Assembly: GCF_002002705.1 (NCBI RefSeq) | Contig: NZ_MUNS01000022.1 | Location: 62,001 to 126,000, forward strand | DNA: 64,000 bases | Direction: 5' to 3' | DNA from: Polaromonas sp. C04 | Lineage (GTDB): Bacteria; Pseudomonadota; Gammaproteobacteria; Burkholderiales; Burkholderiaceae_C | Part shown: in pieces, positions 9,350 through 17,737 of the stretch | How positions within the stretch are numbered: position 1 is the first letter of the stretch | Layout of the letters: every line of letters starts with the position of its first letter | Position numbers and translations under genes: made by a program | Notes under the pieces: generated by a model | Seen by the model: only the letters and a program-made list of their open reading frames with translations | What the model was told of the DNA's origin: nothing | Database searches by the model: none

Positions 9350-9835
9350 ATGACCAACATCATCGACATCGCGACCAAACTACCCGTGCCGGAGGCAGCA
9401 CTTCGCCTGACCGCGCAAGAGGTTGCGCAGCGGGCGCGTCAAACTGCTTTCGAGTTGGCTCAATACGCCAGAGGGCATGAATGGCCAGACTTCGTGAAGA
9501 AACGCGGGAAGATGGTGATTACCCCTCAAACCCGGGAGCCGACCGACCAGCTCTTCGAGAAGTTTGCGCTGGGCATACGCTCCGATGCCGCCCCTGAGAC
9601 ACAAATCAACACCAAGGCCTGGCTGGGGTCTAGAGTCGCGACTTCCCTTGTGTGGTACCACAACGGGGAGGATTTTGACATTTTGGTTCGGCCCCTGGAC
9701 TCCGCAGACTTCGTTGAATACATCATTGCCCTGGCTCACGGAGAGAGGCAGACTGCAAGTGATGCCGCACGACGCATGGATGTCTACAACGGGCTGACTG
9801 ACGACCATCCATTTTCGAAAGCAATGGAAATTTGA
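9350..9835 (+). CDS. hypothetical protein, 161 aa
   Basis: The start at 9350 (MTNIIDIATKLPVPEAALRL) has GAGAGG 6 bases upstream. The upstream GTG at 9329 lies inside the terminator hairpin. The protein is soluble, with a helical N-terminus and a segment WYHNGEDFDILVRPLDSADF near residues 103-122. I recognise no family. It is separated from the 8905 gene by a terminator and followed by 352 bases without a convincing gene. Confidence 0.55.
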   Translation: MTNIIDIATKLPVPEAALRLTAQEVAQRARQTAFELAQYARGHEWPDFVKKRGKMVITPQTREPTDQLFEKFALGIRSDAAPETQINTKAWLGSRVATSLVWYHNGEDFDILVRPLDSADFVEYIIALAHGERQTASDAARRMDVYNGLTDDHPFSKAMEI

Positions 9836-10187
9836 GCAGCCTCGCCGCCTGATTCGAAGTGCCTACCGCGGGTTTGTTCTCTTGGTCGCCCCGTTCTCCA
9901 CACGCAGCAATGGCAACTGAAGCGCCACCTTCATTCTTAGCAAGACCTGGAAATACGAGGACAGCGCCCTCACCTGCCTCATCACTGATATCCGCAAAAG
10001 TCCGAGTTCTGCAACGTGTCGCGGATGCAGCTGATGCCGACGTCTGCCGGACCCAAACACCGCTGTCATTGGCGCCCACACAAAGTCTTGCCTGCAGCGC
10101 CCTCGATAATGCCCGTGCCTTCCTGGCTCGTTTGAAGTCTCTCCCCCAACCACCCTACGCTCCACCGGGCGTTTTTCGATATACAAA
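9836..10187. other. 352-bp intergenic region, no gene seen
   Basis: Reading frames on both strands here have no ribosome sites and read as low-complexity Ser/Ala/Pro shadow peptides. I see no strong hairpin, tRNA-like fold or repeat. It must hold the promoter of the cold-shock/DUF1294 gene at 10188, but no clear boxes stand out. Confidence 0.5.
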
Positions 10188-10799
10188 ATGCGATTCGAAG
10201 GTCAACTCAAAATCTGGAACGACGAGCGCGGATTCGGTTTCATCGAGTCCGCCACCGGTGGCCAACAAGTTTTTGTACACGTCAAGGCCTTTCCCGCCGG
10301 GTTCGGTAGGCCCGAGCTGAATTCCAAACTCACCTTTGAGGTTGAGCAGACGGCTGAAGGCAAAAAACGCGCAAAGAACGTCCTGATAGTCCGACCCGCG
10401 CGTGCGAGCTCGCGAGCTGTTGGAAAGTCGCCAACGCGGTGGGGGACTTCGAGCATCTTTGCGCTTGCCGCGTTCGCCCTCCTCTATCTGGTCGTCACTT
10501 TGGTTTGGGGCACGTCGATAATTTTGGCGCTCGGATATTTGGCTCTTAGCCTGATTTGTGGCCTGTTTTATGTCCATGACAAGACCGCAGCGCAGGCGGG
10601 CGAGTGGCGAACCTCTGAGGGCACCCTGCTTCTGCTCGGCTTGCTCTGCGGCTGGCCGGGTGCCATCGTCGCGCAGCAGATGCTCCGCCACAAAACCAGC
10701 AAGGTATTGTTTCGAATCGCATTCTGGGTGACGGTTGTCGCGAACGTGGGGGTGTTCATTGCCGTCACGACGCCGCTGCTACGCGCCGTCCAAGCTTGA
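10188..10799 (+). CDS. cold-shock domain plus DUF1294 membrane protein
   Basis: Residues 1-70 form a cold-shock (CSD) domain: MRFEGQLKIWNDERGFGFIE, then VFVHVKAF, covering the RNP1-like GFGFI and RNP2-like VFVH motifs. Residues 85-203 contain three or four hydrophobic helices with FYVHDKTAA, GTLLLLGLLCGWPGA and HKTSK, which are diagnostic of DUF1294. The CSD-DUF1294 fusion is common in proteobacteria. The CSD should bind single-stranded nucleic acid on the cytoplasmic side of the inner membrane. The exact role is unknown. There is no evident ribosome site before the ATG. The gene is convergent with dnaE2. Confidence 0.88.
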   Translation: MRFEGQLKIWNDERGFGFIESATGGQQVFVHVKAFPAGFGRPELNSKLTFEVEQTAEGKKRAKNVLIVRPARASSRAVGKSPTRWGTSSIFALAAFALLYLVVTLVWGTSIILALGYLALSLICGLFYVHDKTAAQAGEWRTSEGTLLLLGLLCGWPGAIVAQQMLRHKTSKVLFRIAFWVTVVANVGVFIAVTTPLLRAVQA

Positions 10800-10902
10800 C
10801 CTGGTGGCGGCCAATATTTTGACTTCCTGAGGCTCTGCATTCGGCGCGCCTGGGTGCGCCAAATAACGACGCTACCGTTTTCCAGCGCGCGCCACTCCAC
10901 GC

Positions 10903-13900
10903 TTACCTGAAATCCCGGCTCGACGTTGCCAGCCTCCCTAGCAGCGGCGTCAAATCGACAAGACGCCGTGCAATCAGATTGCGGACCTCCCCTTCCCTCT
11001 GCCAGACCCCATAGACCCCCATGAGCCTGGCCTCCAACAACTCCTTGCGCTGAACCTCCCGAATCCGCTTCCACACAATGACCTGAATCGCACCACCCTC
11101 GTCTTCGAGTGACACAAATATCGTGCCATTGGCTGTCTCAGGCTGCTGGCGCAACGTGACCATGCCGCAGGCGCGCACCAGCCGCCCGTTTGGCAGGTCC
11201 CGCAGTTCGCTCGATGACAAAAACCGCTTTGCTGCCAGTCTCGACCGCAGTAACGCCAAGGGATGGCGCCGCAACGTGAGTCCGGTGGAGGCGTAGTCCC
11301 AGACGATTTCCTCTCCCTCGGGCGCCTCGGGCAGCTCCAGGATTTCCTCGTCCACCGGCGCCTCCCGCAACAACTCGGGTGGCGCGTGCAGGGCTGCGGC
11401 ATCCCAGACCTGCTGCCGCCGGTGACCGGACACGCTCGCCAAGGCATCTGCTGCGGCCAGCAGCTTCATTTCGTGCTGCTCCAGGTTGGCGCGCCGCGAC
11501 AGGTCCTCCGCGCTGTCAAACGGCCCTTGCGTTCGCGCCGCCACAATGCGCAGCGCCGATTCCCGTCTGAGCCCGGAAACTAGGCGCAGGCCCAGTCGCA
11601 CCGCCGGCTCATGCGGCATATCCTCCAGTGTGGCGTCGACCTCGCTGGCCATCACGTCGACCGCGCGCACCTCCACGCCGTGCCGCTTGGCATCCTGGAC
11701 CAGCTGGCTCGGCGAGTAAAACCCCAATGGCTGAGAATTGAGCATCGCAGCCAGGAACGCCGCAGGCTCGTGACGCTTAATCCAGGCACTGGCATAGACC
11801 AGCAAGGCAAATGAGGCAGCATGACTCTCCGGGAATCCGTACTCGCTGAACCCCTTGATTTGCTCAAAAATCGCCTCGGCAAACGGCTTTTCATACCCGC
11901 GCGAGGTCATCCCATCGACGATGCGGTTGTAATATTTTTCCACGCCACCCTTGCGCTTCCACGCCGCCATCGCCCTGCGCAACCCGTCGGCCTCGCCCGG
12001 CGTGAAGCCGGCCGCCAGGATGGATATTTGCATCACCTGTTCCTGAAAAACCGGAACACCTAGGGTGCGCCCGAGCGCCTCGCGCAGTGCCTCGCTGGGG
12101 TAGGTCACAGGCTCCTTGCCCTGCCTGCGGTTAAGGTACGGATGCACCATACCGCCTTGAATCGGGCCGGGCCGCACAATGGCTACCTCAACCACCAAGT
12201 CATAGAAACACCGCGGCTGCAACCGCGGCAGCATCCCCTGTTGTGCCCTCGACTCAATCTGGAACACGCCGACCGTGTCCGCCTTGCAGGCCATCTCATA
12301 CGTGGCGTCGTCCTCCGCCGGGATGTCCTGCATTTCGAACTCATACCCCTTGCGCAGGCTGATGAACTCCAGGCTTTTGCGTATGGCGGTCAGCATCCCC
12401 AGCGCCAGCACGTCCACCTTGAGTAACCCCATTGCATCGAGGTCGTCCTTGTCCCACTCAATAACGGTGCGGTCGACCATCGAGGCGTTTTCAATCGGGA
12501 CGATTCTGGACAGTGGCCCCTTGGTCAAAACGAATCCACCCGTGTGCTGGGATAGATGGCGTGGGAATCCCAGAATTTCCCCGGTGAGCCGGACCAACTG
12601 CTGCACCCGCAATTCGTCGGAGACATCGAGCCCGAGTTCGGCCAGTCGCTCGGGCTGAACCTGCCTTCCATCCCACCACTGGTGCCCCTTGGCCATGCGG
12701 TCGACGGCTTCCGGCTCGAATCCGAGCGCCTTGCCGACGTCGCGCAGGGCACTTCGGGGCCGGTATGTGATGACGGCCCCGGTGAGGGCCGCGCGGTCAC
12801 GGCCATACTTTCGGTACAGGTATTGAATCACCTCCTCGCGGCGCTCGTGCTCGAAGTCGACGTCGATGTCGGGAGGCTCATTTCTTTCCTTGCTGATGAA
12901 CCGTTCAAACAGGACGGACATGCGGGCCGGGTCCACCTCGGTGACGTACAGGCAGTAGCAGACAACCGAGTTGGCCGCGCTGCCCCGCCCCTGGCAAAGA
13001 ATGTGTTGACTTCTGGCGAAGGCGACGATGTCCGCCACCGTCAGGAAATAGTGCTCGTAACCGAGGTCGCGGATGAGCACGAGTTCATGCTCAATCTGGG
13101 TCTGGACCTTGGCCAGCAGGCCATCGGGCCAGCGCCGCCCCGCGCCCTCATACGTGATGCGCCGCAGGTAGCTGGTGGGCGTTTCCCCGGAAGGCACGAC
13201 CTCGGCGGGGTACTCGTAGCGCAACTCGTCCAAGGAGAACTGGCAACGGTCCGCGATTGCGATTGTTTGCTCCAGCAGGTCGGCGGGGTACAGGTGACCC
13301 AGCCGCAGGCGTGAGCGCAGGTGCCGCTCGGCGCTGGCCTGCAGGTCCAGGCCGCAATCCGTCAGTGGCCGGCCCAGCCGGATGGACGTGAGAACGTCTT
13401 GCAAGGGCTTGCGGGAACGCACATGCATGTGCACATCGCCGCTGGCCACCAGCGGAATTTCAGTGGCAACGCTGAGTTCGCGAAGCCGGTGCAGCCACAT
13501 CGCATCGCCCAGGTGGTGCAGCAACTCCACCGCCAGCCAGCAGCGCCCGCTGAACTGTCCCAGCATCCACTGGCCCAGTGCGAGCAGCTCGCAAGGCGTG
13601 GCGTGGCGTGATGGCAGGACCAGCATCAAGCAGTCTGCCGGGGCCTGCGAGTCAACGGCCTCCAGACTCAGCGCGTAGGTTCCCTTCTCCGATGAGCGGC
13701 GCAGGCCCGTGATGAACTGCGACAGGTTGCCATAGCCATTGCGGTTCGTGGCCAGCACAACGAGCTTGAACGGCACCGCCGCGTCGACCTGAAACTCGCT
13801 GCCCACAATCAGCTTGAGGCCGTGGCTCTTGGCGGCCACATGCGCTCGCACAACGCCCGCCAGCGAGCACTCGTCGGTGATAGCCAGGGCGTGATAGCCG

Positions 13901-14004
13901 AGCGCGGTGGCCCGCTCGACCAGTTCCTCGGCGTGCGACGCACCCCGCAGAAAGGTGAAATTCGAGAGACAGTGCAGCTCGGCATACGCCGGCAAGGTGG
14001 CCAT
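10903..14004 (-). CDS. dnaE2: DnaE2/ImuC, error-prone DNA polymerase III alpha subunit
   Basis: This 1033-residue C-family polymerase begins with a PHP domain (YAELHCLSNFTFLRGASH at residue 7). The polymerase active site with PPDIDVDFE is near residue 378. The KTGGFV-like segment QHTGGFVLTKGPLS, the helix-hairpin-helix region and a C-terminal OB fold (GMVTLRQQPETA onward) follow in order. The length matches DnaE2 (about 1000-1080) rather than replicative DnaE (about 1160). In the ImuA-ImuB-DnaE2 mutasome it performs translesion synthesis after DNA damage. It starts 12 bases after imuB and should be SOS-induced from the LexA box upstream of imuA. Confidence 0.97.
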   Translation of the reverse strand: MATLPAYAELHCLSNFTFLRGASHAEELVERATALGYHALAITDECSLAGVVRAHVAAKSHGLKLIVGSEFQVDAAVPFKLVVLATNRNGYGNLSQFITGLRRSSEKGTYALSLEAVDSQAPADCLMLVLPSRHATPCELLALGQWMLGQFSGRCWLAVELLHHLGDAMWLHRLRELSVATEIPLVASGDVHMHVRSRKPLQDVLTSIRLGRPLTDCGLDLQASAERHLRSRLRLGHLYPADLLEQTIAIADRCQFSLDELRYEYPAEVVPSGETPTSYLRRITYEGAGRRWPDGLLAKVQTQIEHELVLIRDLGYEHYFLTVADIVAFARSQHILCQGRGSAANSVVCYCLYVTEVDPARMSVLFERFISKERNEPPDIDVDFEHERREEVIQYLYRKYGRDRAALTGAVITYRPRSALRDVGKALGFEPEAVDRMAKGHQWWDGRQVQPERLAELGLDVSDELRVQQLVRLTGEILGFPRHLSQHTGGFVLTKGPLSRIVPIENASMVDRTVIEWDKDDLDAMGLLKVDVLALGMLTAIRKSLEFISLRKGYEFEMQDIPAEDDATYEMACKADTVGVFQIESRAQQGMLPRLQPRCFYDLVVEVAIVRPGPIQGGMVHPYLNRRQGKEPVTYPSEALREALGRTLGVPVFQEQVMQISILAAGFTPGEADGLRRAMAAWKRKGGVEKYYNRIVDGMTSRGYEKPFAEAIFEQIKGFSEYGFPESHAASFALLVYASAWIKRHEPAAFLAAMLNSQPLGFYSPSQLVQDAKRHGVEVRAVDVMASEVDATLEDMPHEPAVRLGLRLVSGLRRESALRIVAARTQGPFDSAEDLSRRANLEQHEMKLLAAADALASVSGHRRQQVWDAAALHAPPELLREAPVDEEILELPEAPEGEEIVWDYASTGLTLRRHPLALLRSRLAAKRFLSSSELRDLPNGRLVRACGMVTLRQQPETANGTIFVSLEDEGGAIQVIVWKRIREVQRKELLEARLMGVYGVWQREGEVRNLIARRLVDLTPLLGRLATSSRDFR

Positions 14005-14016
14005 GGGGGTGACGCC

Positions 14017-15345
14017 TCAGGCAAATACGCCGTGCAGATACCAGCTGATGTCGTCGTGCGCCAGGCGCTCCTGGAACACCCACAGGGCACCGGCGTGCTG
14101 GCTGAGCGCGACCCAGTAATCGCGCTGCACGTTATGAGCCACCTGGCGTTCGTCAAGGCTCGCTGCACGGTGCCACCAGCCTCCCTCCACGCGGTGCGGC
14201 CCGACGACGAGCTGCAGCGGCCCCTGGTACAGCGGGCGATGCTGGGCCACGGCGAGCTTGAGCGGCTGCGCCAGCACCCACGACGGCTGCGGAATGTCGA
14301 CGCTCCGCGGGACCCTGCTTGCGGCGCGCGTCCTCTTTGCCTCTTCCGCCGGCTGCCAGGTCTGCATCCATTCGACACGGTGGTCTTCCGCCACGCACGG
14401 TCGCAGGACCCGCTCGGGCCCCAGCCGAGCGGCAATGCGCTCCAGTACAAAGCCCAGTTCGTCGCCCGCGCGGACCGTGTCGGGGAGCAGCGACTTGCTG
14501 GCCTCCTCCAGGGCAACGACGTCCAGTGCAGCGAGCTCGATATCGCCGACCGGCGCCAGCAGCTTGACCTTCGCCAGGTGTTCGGCCAGCAGGCGAGCGA
14601 GGTGACTGATATCCCGCGTTGGTGCGGCGGTGCGAATGATGAGCTCGCCACCGTCCCCGGCCGGCCTGGCCCGCATCGCATCGTGGCACCAGCGCAGCAC
14701 GTAGGCCGTCACCCCGGCGTTTCGTGCCGCGAGCCAGCCGCACATCTGCAGCAGCAGCCGGTGAGCGCCGAACATCAGGGATGCTGCCGAGTCGACTCGC
14801 CCGGGCAACTCCAGCCTGGCGTCGAAGGACTCCGGCAGCACCACCCAGTCATGCGCTGCGGGCCGCAGTCCATAGGCTTCGTCGAGTGCCACCAGAACAT
14901 GCTTGTCGAAGCGCCGGCTGATGCCACCGCGTGGCAGCCGGCGCACATCACCCAGGGTTTGGCAGCCCAAGCGCGCCAGGGTGGGTTGATGCGCGGCGAC
15001 GGCGCTCAAGGATTCGAGCGGCAGACTGTCCAGCAACTGCCCCAGGGGCCTGCGAAACCCGTCTTCCAACCCACTGCGGGCCAGGGCCAACGCGGCCAGA
15101 CTGGTCGGTGCCCAACTCACGATGGCAATGCCCTGTTCCCGCGCCTCCTGTACCACGCGCTCGCGCAACAGGTCGCCGCCGCCGAAGAGCCGCAGGCTCG
15201 CCTCGAGTTCCATCACCACCGACTCGTCCAGATGGGCGACCCGCGGCGTGAACTGGAGTGCCCACACTGCCACACCCCTCAGGTCAGTGGGACACGAGCT
15301 GGACGCGGGTGGGTTCGCGAGCAGAGCTGCCCAGCACGCTGACAT
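14017..15345 (-). CDS. imuB: ImuB, Y-family polymerase-like mutasome subunit
   Basis: This 442-residue protein shows the ImuB hallmarks VAVWALQFTPRVA (near residue 26) and VVMELEASLRLFGGG, with a Y-family-like palm and little-finger region and a C-terminal tail ending HDDISWYLHGVFA. In studied systems ImuB lacks polymerase activity and bridges ImuA, DnaE2 and the beta clamp. Its frame begins 62 bases inside imuA and ends 12 bases before dnaE2, so the three genes are tightly coupled. The first residues (MSACWAALLANPPA) are shorter than in some relatives, so the start is less certain than the gene. Confidence 0.95.
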   Translation of the reverse strand: MSACWAALLANPPASSSCPTDLRGVAVWALQFTPRVAHLDESVVMELEASLRLFGGGDLLRERVVQEAREQGIAIVSWAPTSLAALALARSGLEDGFRRPLGQLLDSLPLESLSAVAAHQPTLARLGCQTLGDVRRLPRGGISRRFDKHVLVALDEAYGLRPAAHDWVVLPESFDARLELPGRVDSAASLMFGAHRLLLQMCGWLAARNAGVTAYVLRWCHDAMRARPAGDGGELIIRTAAPTRDISHLARLLAEHLAKVKLLAPVGDIELAALDVVALEEASKSLLPDTVRAGDELGFVLERIAARLGPERVLRPCVAEDHRVEWMQTWQPAEEAKRTRAASRVPRSVDIPQPSWVLAQPLKLAVAQHRPLYQGPLQLVVGPHRVEGGWWHRAASLDERQVAHNVQRDYWVALSQHAGALWVFQERLAHDDISWYLHGVFA

Positions 15346-16105
15346 GGGGGGTCTCCGACGATGGAAGAAACTGGCTTGGCCGCAACAGACGTGGCGTCAA
15401 CACGCCCGCCAGGCTGTCCGGAATAGAAAACAGCGAGATGGGGCGTTCCTGCGGGGGCCCGCGGCGCTTGAACACTTCCACCTTCAGTTGCCAGTCAGCA
15501 CCAAGTTCTGCCAGTACCCGCAGGGGTGCTGGTGACGCGTCAAATTGCGCCGCCGCCGGGCGGAAAAGAAAGACCAATGCATCGCAGGACTGGGCGTGCA
15601 CTTGAAGGCGTCTGAGCTGTTCCTGCCGCGCCTGTGGCAACCAGGCAAGGATGGCCCCGGCCGGGTTGGCTTTCACCAGCTGCTCGGTCGCCCACAGGCG
15701 CTCGGCGGGTGCGCGAGCATCAAGCCTGACCATCTGGTTGGCGCGCAGGCCGTGCTGTAAAAGACCGGGCAGATGTGGATGCTTGGGTGGGCTCACCAGC
15801 AAGAGCTGGCCGCCAGCCTCCGTCACCCGTCTCAGGCTGGCGCCGAGCAGGCGCCATTCACACAGCGTGGGCTGGGGTTGCAGCACTTCAATCAGAGCGC
15901 GGAGCGGCCAGCCCCCACCGGGCAATTCGGCATCCAGTGCGGCAAAGCCGGATTCAACGACCTCCTCCTGCGCCGACCCGAGCTCGCTCCCGCGCCAAAT
16001 CGCGCTGGCGACACGACCTGGCAACTGGGCGACATTGAAATGTCGCGACGTGGAGGGGCCTGGCGAAGGCAAAGCGCCTTCGTGCCAGTGGGGCTGGGCA
16101 AACAT
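15284..16105 (-). CDS. imuA: ImuA, RecA-like SOS mutasome protein
   Basis: I chose the ATG at 16105 (MFAQPHWHEGALPSPGPS), giving 273 residues. The earlier ATG at 16192 would run through the LexA box. The segment ALDAELPGGGWPLRALIEVL (near residue 56) is the typical ImuA start of a degenerate RecA-like fold, and LRANQMVRLDARAPAERLWATEQ is also family-like. ImuA (SulA-related) regulates the ImuB-DnaE2 translesion complex through RecA. It is the first gene of the cassette and lies immediately downstream of the LexA operator, so it should be induced by DNA damage. Confidence 0.93.
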   Translation of the reverse strand: MFAQPHWHEGALPSPGPSTSRHFNVAQLPGRVASAIWRGSELGSAQEEVVESGFAALDAELPGGGWPLRALIEVLQPQPTLCEWRLLGASLRRVTEAGGQLLLVSPPKHPHLPGLLQHGLRANQMVRLDARAPAERLWATEQLVKANPAGAILAWLPQARQEQLRRLQVHAQSCDALVFLFRPAAAQFDASPAPLRVLAELGADWQLKVEVFKRRGPPQERPISLFSIPDSLAGVLTPRLLRPSQFLPSSETPHVSVLGSSAREPTRVQLVSH

Positions 16106-16121
16106 GGTGTACTGAGCATTT

Positions 16122-16141
16122 AACTGTGTATTTATCCAGTA
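16122..16141 (-). promoter_or_regulatory. LexA operator (SOS box) of the imuA-imuB-dnaE2 operon
   Basis: The sequence has the LexA core CTG-N10-CAG (16124-16126 and 16137-16139) with an AT-rich centre and TACTG/CAGT flanks, close to the gamma/beta-proteobacterial consensus. It lies 17 bases upstream of the imuA ATG. It also sits about 108 bases upstream of the divergent SRAP gene at 16249, so it could control both directions. Confidence 0.85.
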
Positions 16142-16248
16142 TATCGAGAAACCCGGGAACGTCCAGAAAATGTGTTTTTTGGCGGCGCGCATTACGCTGC
16201 GGGTCCAGCGCAGTTGTGCACCCCCACCCTCAGCGACACAATGCCGAC

Positions 16249-16923
16249 ATGTGCAATCAGTACACCCCTGCCAAGCCCCGCGCCATCGCCGACCTCTTTG
16301 ACGTGCCGGAGCCCGCGTTCGACTACCCAGCGAGGGCCTACAAGGGCTACAAGGCGCCGATGCTGCGGCGACCCCAAGGCGGCACGGGACTGGTGGTCGA
16401 GGAAGGACACTTCGCCCTGGTGCCGTTCTTTGCCAAAGCCATTAAGCTGTCGTATGACACGCTGAATGCCCGCACCGAAACAATTGCCACCGCCGCCAGT
16501 TACCGCGGTCCCTGGAAGCGGCGCCAGTTCTGCCTGATACCCATGCACACGTTCACCGAGCCGAACTACGAATCCGGAAAATCCCAGTGGTGGGATGTTT
16601 ACCGGCGCGATGGCGAGGCGTTTGCCGTGGCCGGCCTGTACGACCGCTGGACCTCACCCGAGGGTGAGAAATATTGGTCGTTCACTCTTCCCACCATCAA
16701 CTCGGACCAACACCCGCTGATGAACCGCTTTCATAAACTTGGCAAGGAGAAGCGAAGCATTGTGGTGCTGACGCCTAGTGCGTACGACACCTGGCTTGAC
16801 GCGAAGACGGATGAGCAGGCGCGGTCGGTCTTTCAGCTGTTCGACGAGGGCCAGTTTGATGCGGGACCGGTGCCCGCAGCGCCGGCTCGTGCTGACTCGA
16901 CCCCTGGGCAACTGCAGGTCTAG
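16249..16923 (+). CDS. yedK: SRAP-domain protein (YedK/HMCES-like abasic-site DNA-protein crosslinker)
   Basis: The ATG at 16249 gives MCNQYTP, exposing the catalytic Cys2 after Met removal. Earlier in-frame starts would bury it. Other SRAP residues are present: N73 in LNARTE (residues 72-77) and E104 in MHTFTEPNYE, close to the positions of N75 and E105 in E. coli YedK. The His-containing motif reads NSDQHPLMNRFHK (151-163) instead of the classical HxRMP, so this is a subfamily variant. SRAP proteins crosslink abasic sites in single-stranded DNA and shield them. The gene is divergent from the imu cassette across the LexA box, which suits a DNA-damage role. The length, 224 residues, is normal. 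Confidence 0.9.
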   Translation: MCNQYTPAKPRAIADLFDVPEPAFDYPARAYKGYKAPMLRRPQGGTGLVVEEGHFALVPFFAKAIKLSYDTLNARTETIATAASYRGPWKRRQFCLIPMHTFTEPNYESGKSQWWDVYRRDGEAFAVAGLYDRWTSPEGEKYWSFTLPTINSDQHPLMNRFHKLGKEKRSIVVLTPSAYDTWLDAKTDEQARSVFQLFDEGQFDAGPVPAAPARADSTPGQLQV

Positions 16924-17000
16924 CTTGGATGCCGCTCCAGAACCCGCTGGACTTTGAATCCCCCCTCCCATAACTCCACCTCACACGCAAGGACCTTGGA

Positions 17001-17318
17001 ATGAACTCGTACGTCATTGGCGCAGCCCGCCATGAAAACGGCAAACTCGTCGAGGTGGCCATTCAATGCATAGATGAGCCGCAGGGACCTTATCAAAACG
17101 AATGCGAAGATGCTTTTGTCGACGATGTGATTGAGCGCATCAGGCGCGGTGACAAGGTGGTCACGCTTTGGAGCTTGCCGGGATGGGGCGGTGGAACCAT
17201 ACCCGTGGAAATCGTGACCTTGTCCAGTGGCGAGGAGTCCATTGAGGTCGTGGAGCAAGGGCAACCTGACTGGTACCGGATGGTGAATCTGCCGAGGCTC
17301 GGTAGGACCGTCGCCTAA
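17001..17318 (+). CDS. hypothetical protein, 105 aa
   Basis: The ATG at 17001 has AAGGAC upstream. The protein (MNSYVIGAARHENGKLVEVA...) is acidic and looks like a compact alpha/beta fold: a beta strand at the N-terminus, a helix AFVDDVIERIRRGDKVVTLW (residues 38-57) and a strand VEIVTLSSGEESIEVVEQG. I do not recognise the family. It stands alone between the SRAP gene and a small gene at 17514. Confidence 0.55.
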   Translation: MNSYVIGAARHENGKLVEVAIQCIDEPQGPYQNECEDAFVDDVIERIRRGDKVVTLWSLPGWGGGTIPVEIVTLSSGEESIEVVEQGQPDWYRMVNLPRLGRTVA

Positions 17319-17513
17319 CCTGAGTAGCAGGTGGTCTCGCTGACCGCGTCCGAGCGTCAGGTGAAATCAGCGCACCAACTTTTTCACAGAACAGCACCGG
17401 ATTGCGCGCTGCATCCAAGAAACTCCTCCTTACCGCACGAGCGGCTGGTGAGTTTCTGAGCCGGCAGAAATGGCACCCTCAATTTTCCGGCATAACTACT
17501 ATTGGAGAAGACC

Positions 17514-17657
17514 ATGGGCAGAAGCGCAAATGATGACCGCAGCGATAGCATGAATCCGAACAACGACGCATACGACGACGCTATGGACAACCATAGCAAT
17601 CAGCTGAACCCCAACAACGACGCGTACCAAGGTCCACGAGACGACGACGAAGAGTAA
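17514..17657 (+). CDS. 47-aa acidic protein with duplicated NPNNDAY motif
   Basis: The ATG at 17514 follows a ribosome site (TGGAGAAG, 5 bases upstream) and reads 47 codons to TAA at 17655-17657. The peptide is almost entirely polar (Asn, Asp, Ser, Gln) and contains an internal repeat: MNPNNDAYDD (13-22) and LNPNNDAYQG (31-40). Short proteins with N-R-S-N-Q-(M/L)-NPNN-x-AY motifs are widespread in proteobacteria, but I know of no established function. The good ribosome site and internal duplication argue that it is real despite its size. Confidence 0.65.
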   Translation: MGRSANDDRSDSMNPNNDAYDDAMDNHSNQLNPNNDAYQGPRDDDEE

Positions 17658-17688
17658 ACGCAGGTACCCGCCGGACAAAGGCGGGCTC

Positions 17689-17737
17689 GCGCCCTGCAGT
17701 GCTGCATTACAGCGCATGCGCTGTGGGGCGCGTCTTT
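17689..17737 (+). terminator. possible terminator hairpin after the small NPNN gene
   Basis: An outer stem GCGCCC / GGGCGC (17689-17694 and 17726-17731) encloses a perfect 16-bp palindrome at 17709-17724 and is followed by GTCTTTT. It lies 31 bases after the small gene and just before the convergent stop at 17738, so it may end transcription on the plus strand. The T tract is short, so this is tentative. Confidence 0.45.

Noticed and set aside
9859-10320. 153-codon plus-strand frame before the cold-shock gene
   Set aside because: Ser/Pro/Ala-rich, no ribosome site, and it overlaps the real gene at 10188 in another frame.
13822-15342. A 506-codon plus-strand frame opposite imuB/dnaE2
   Set aside because: Antisense shadow; the opposite strand has clear ImuB and DnaE2 motifs.
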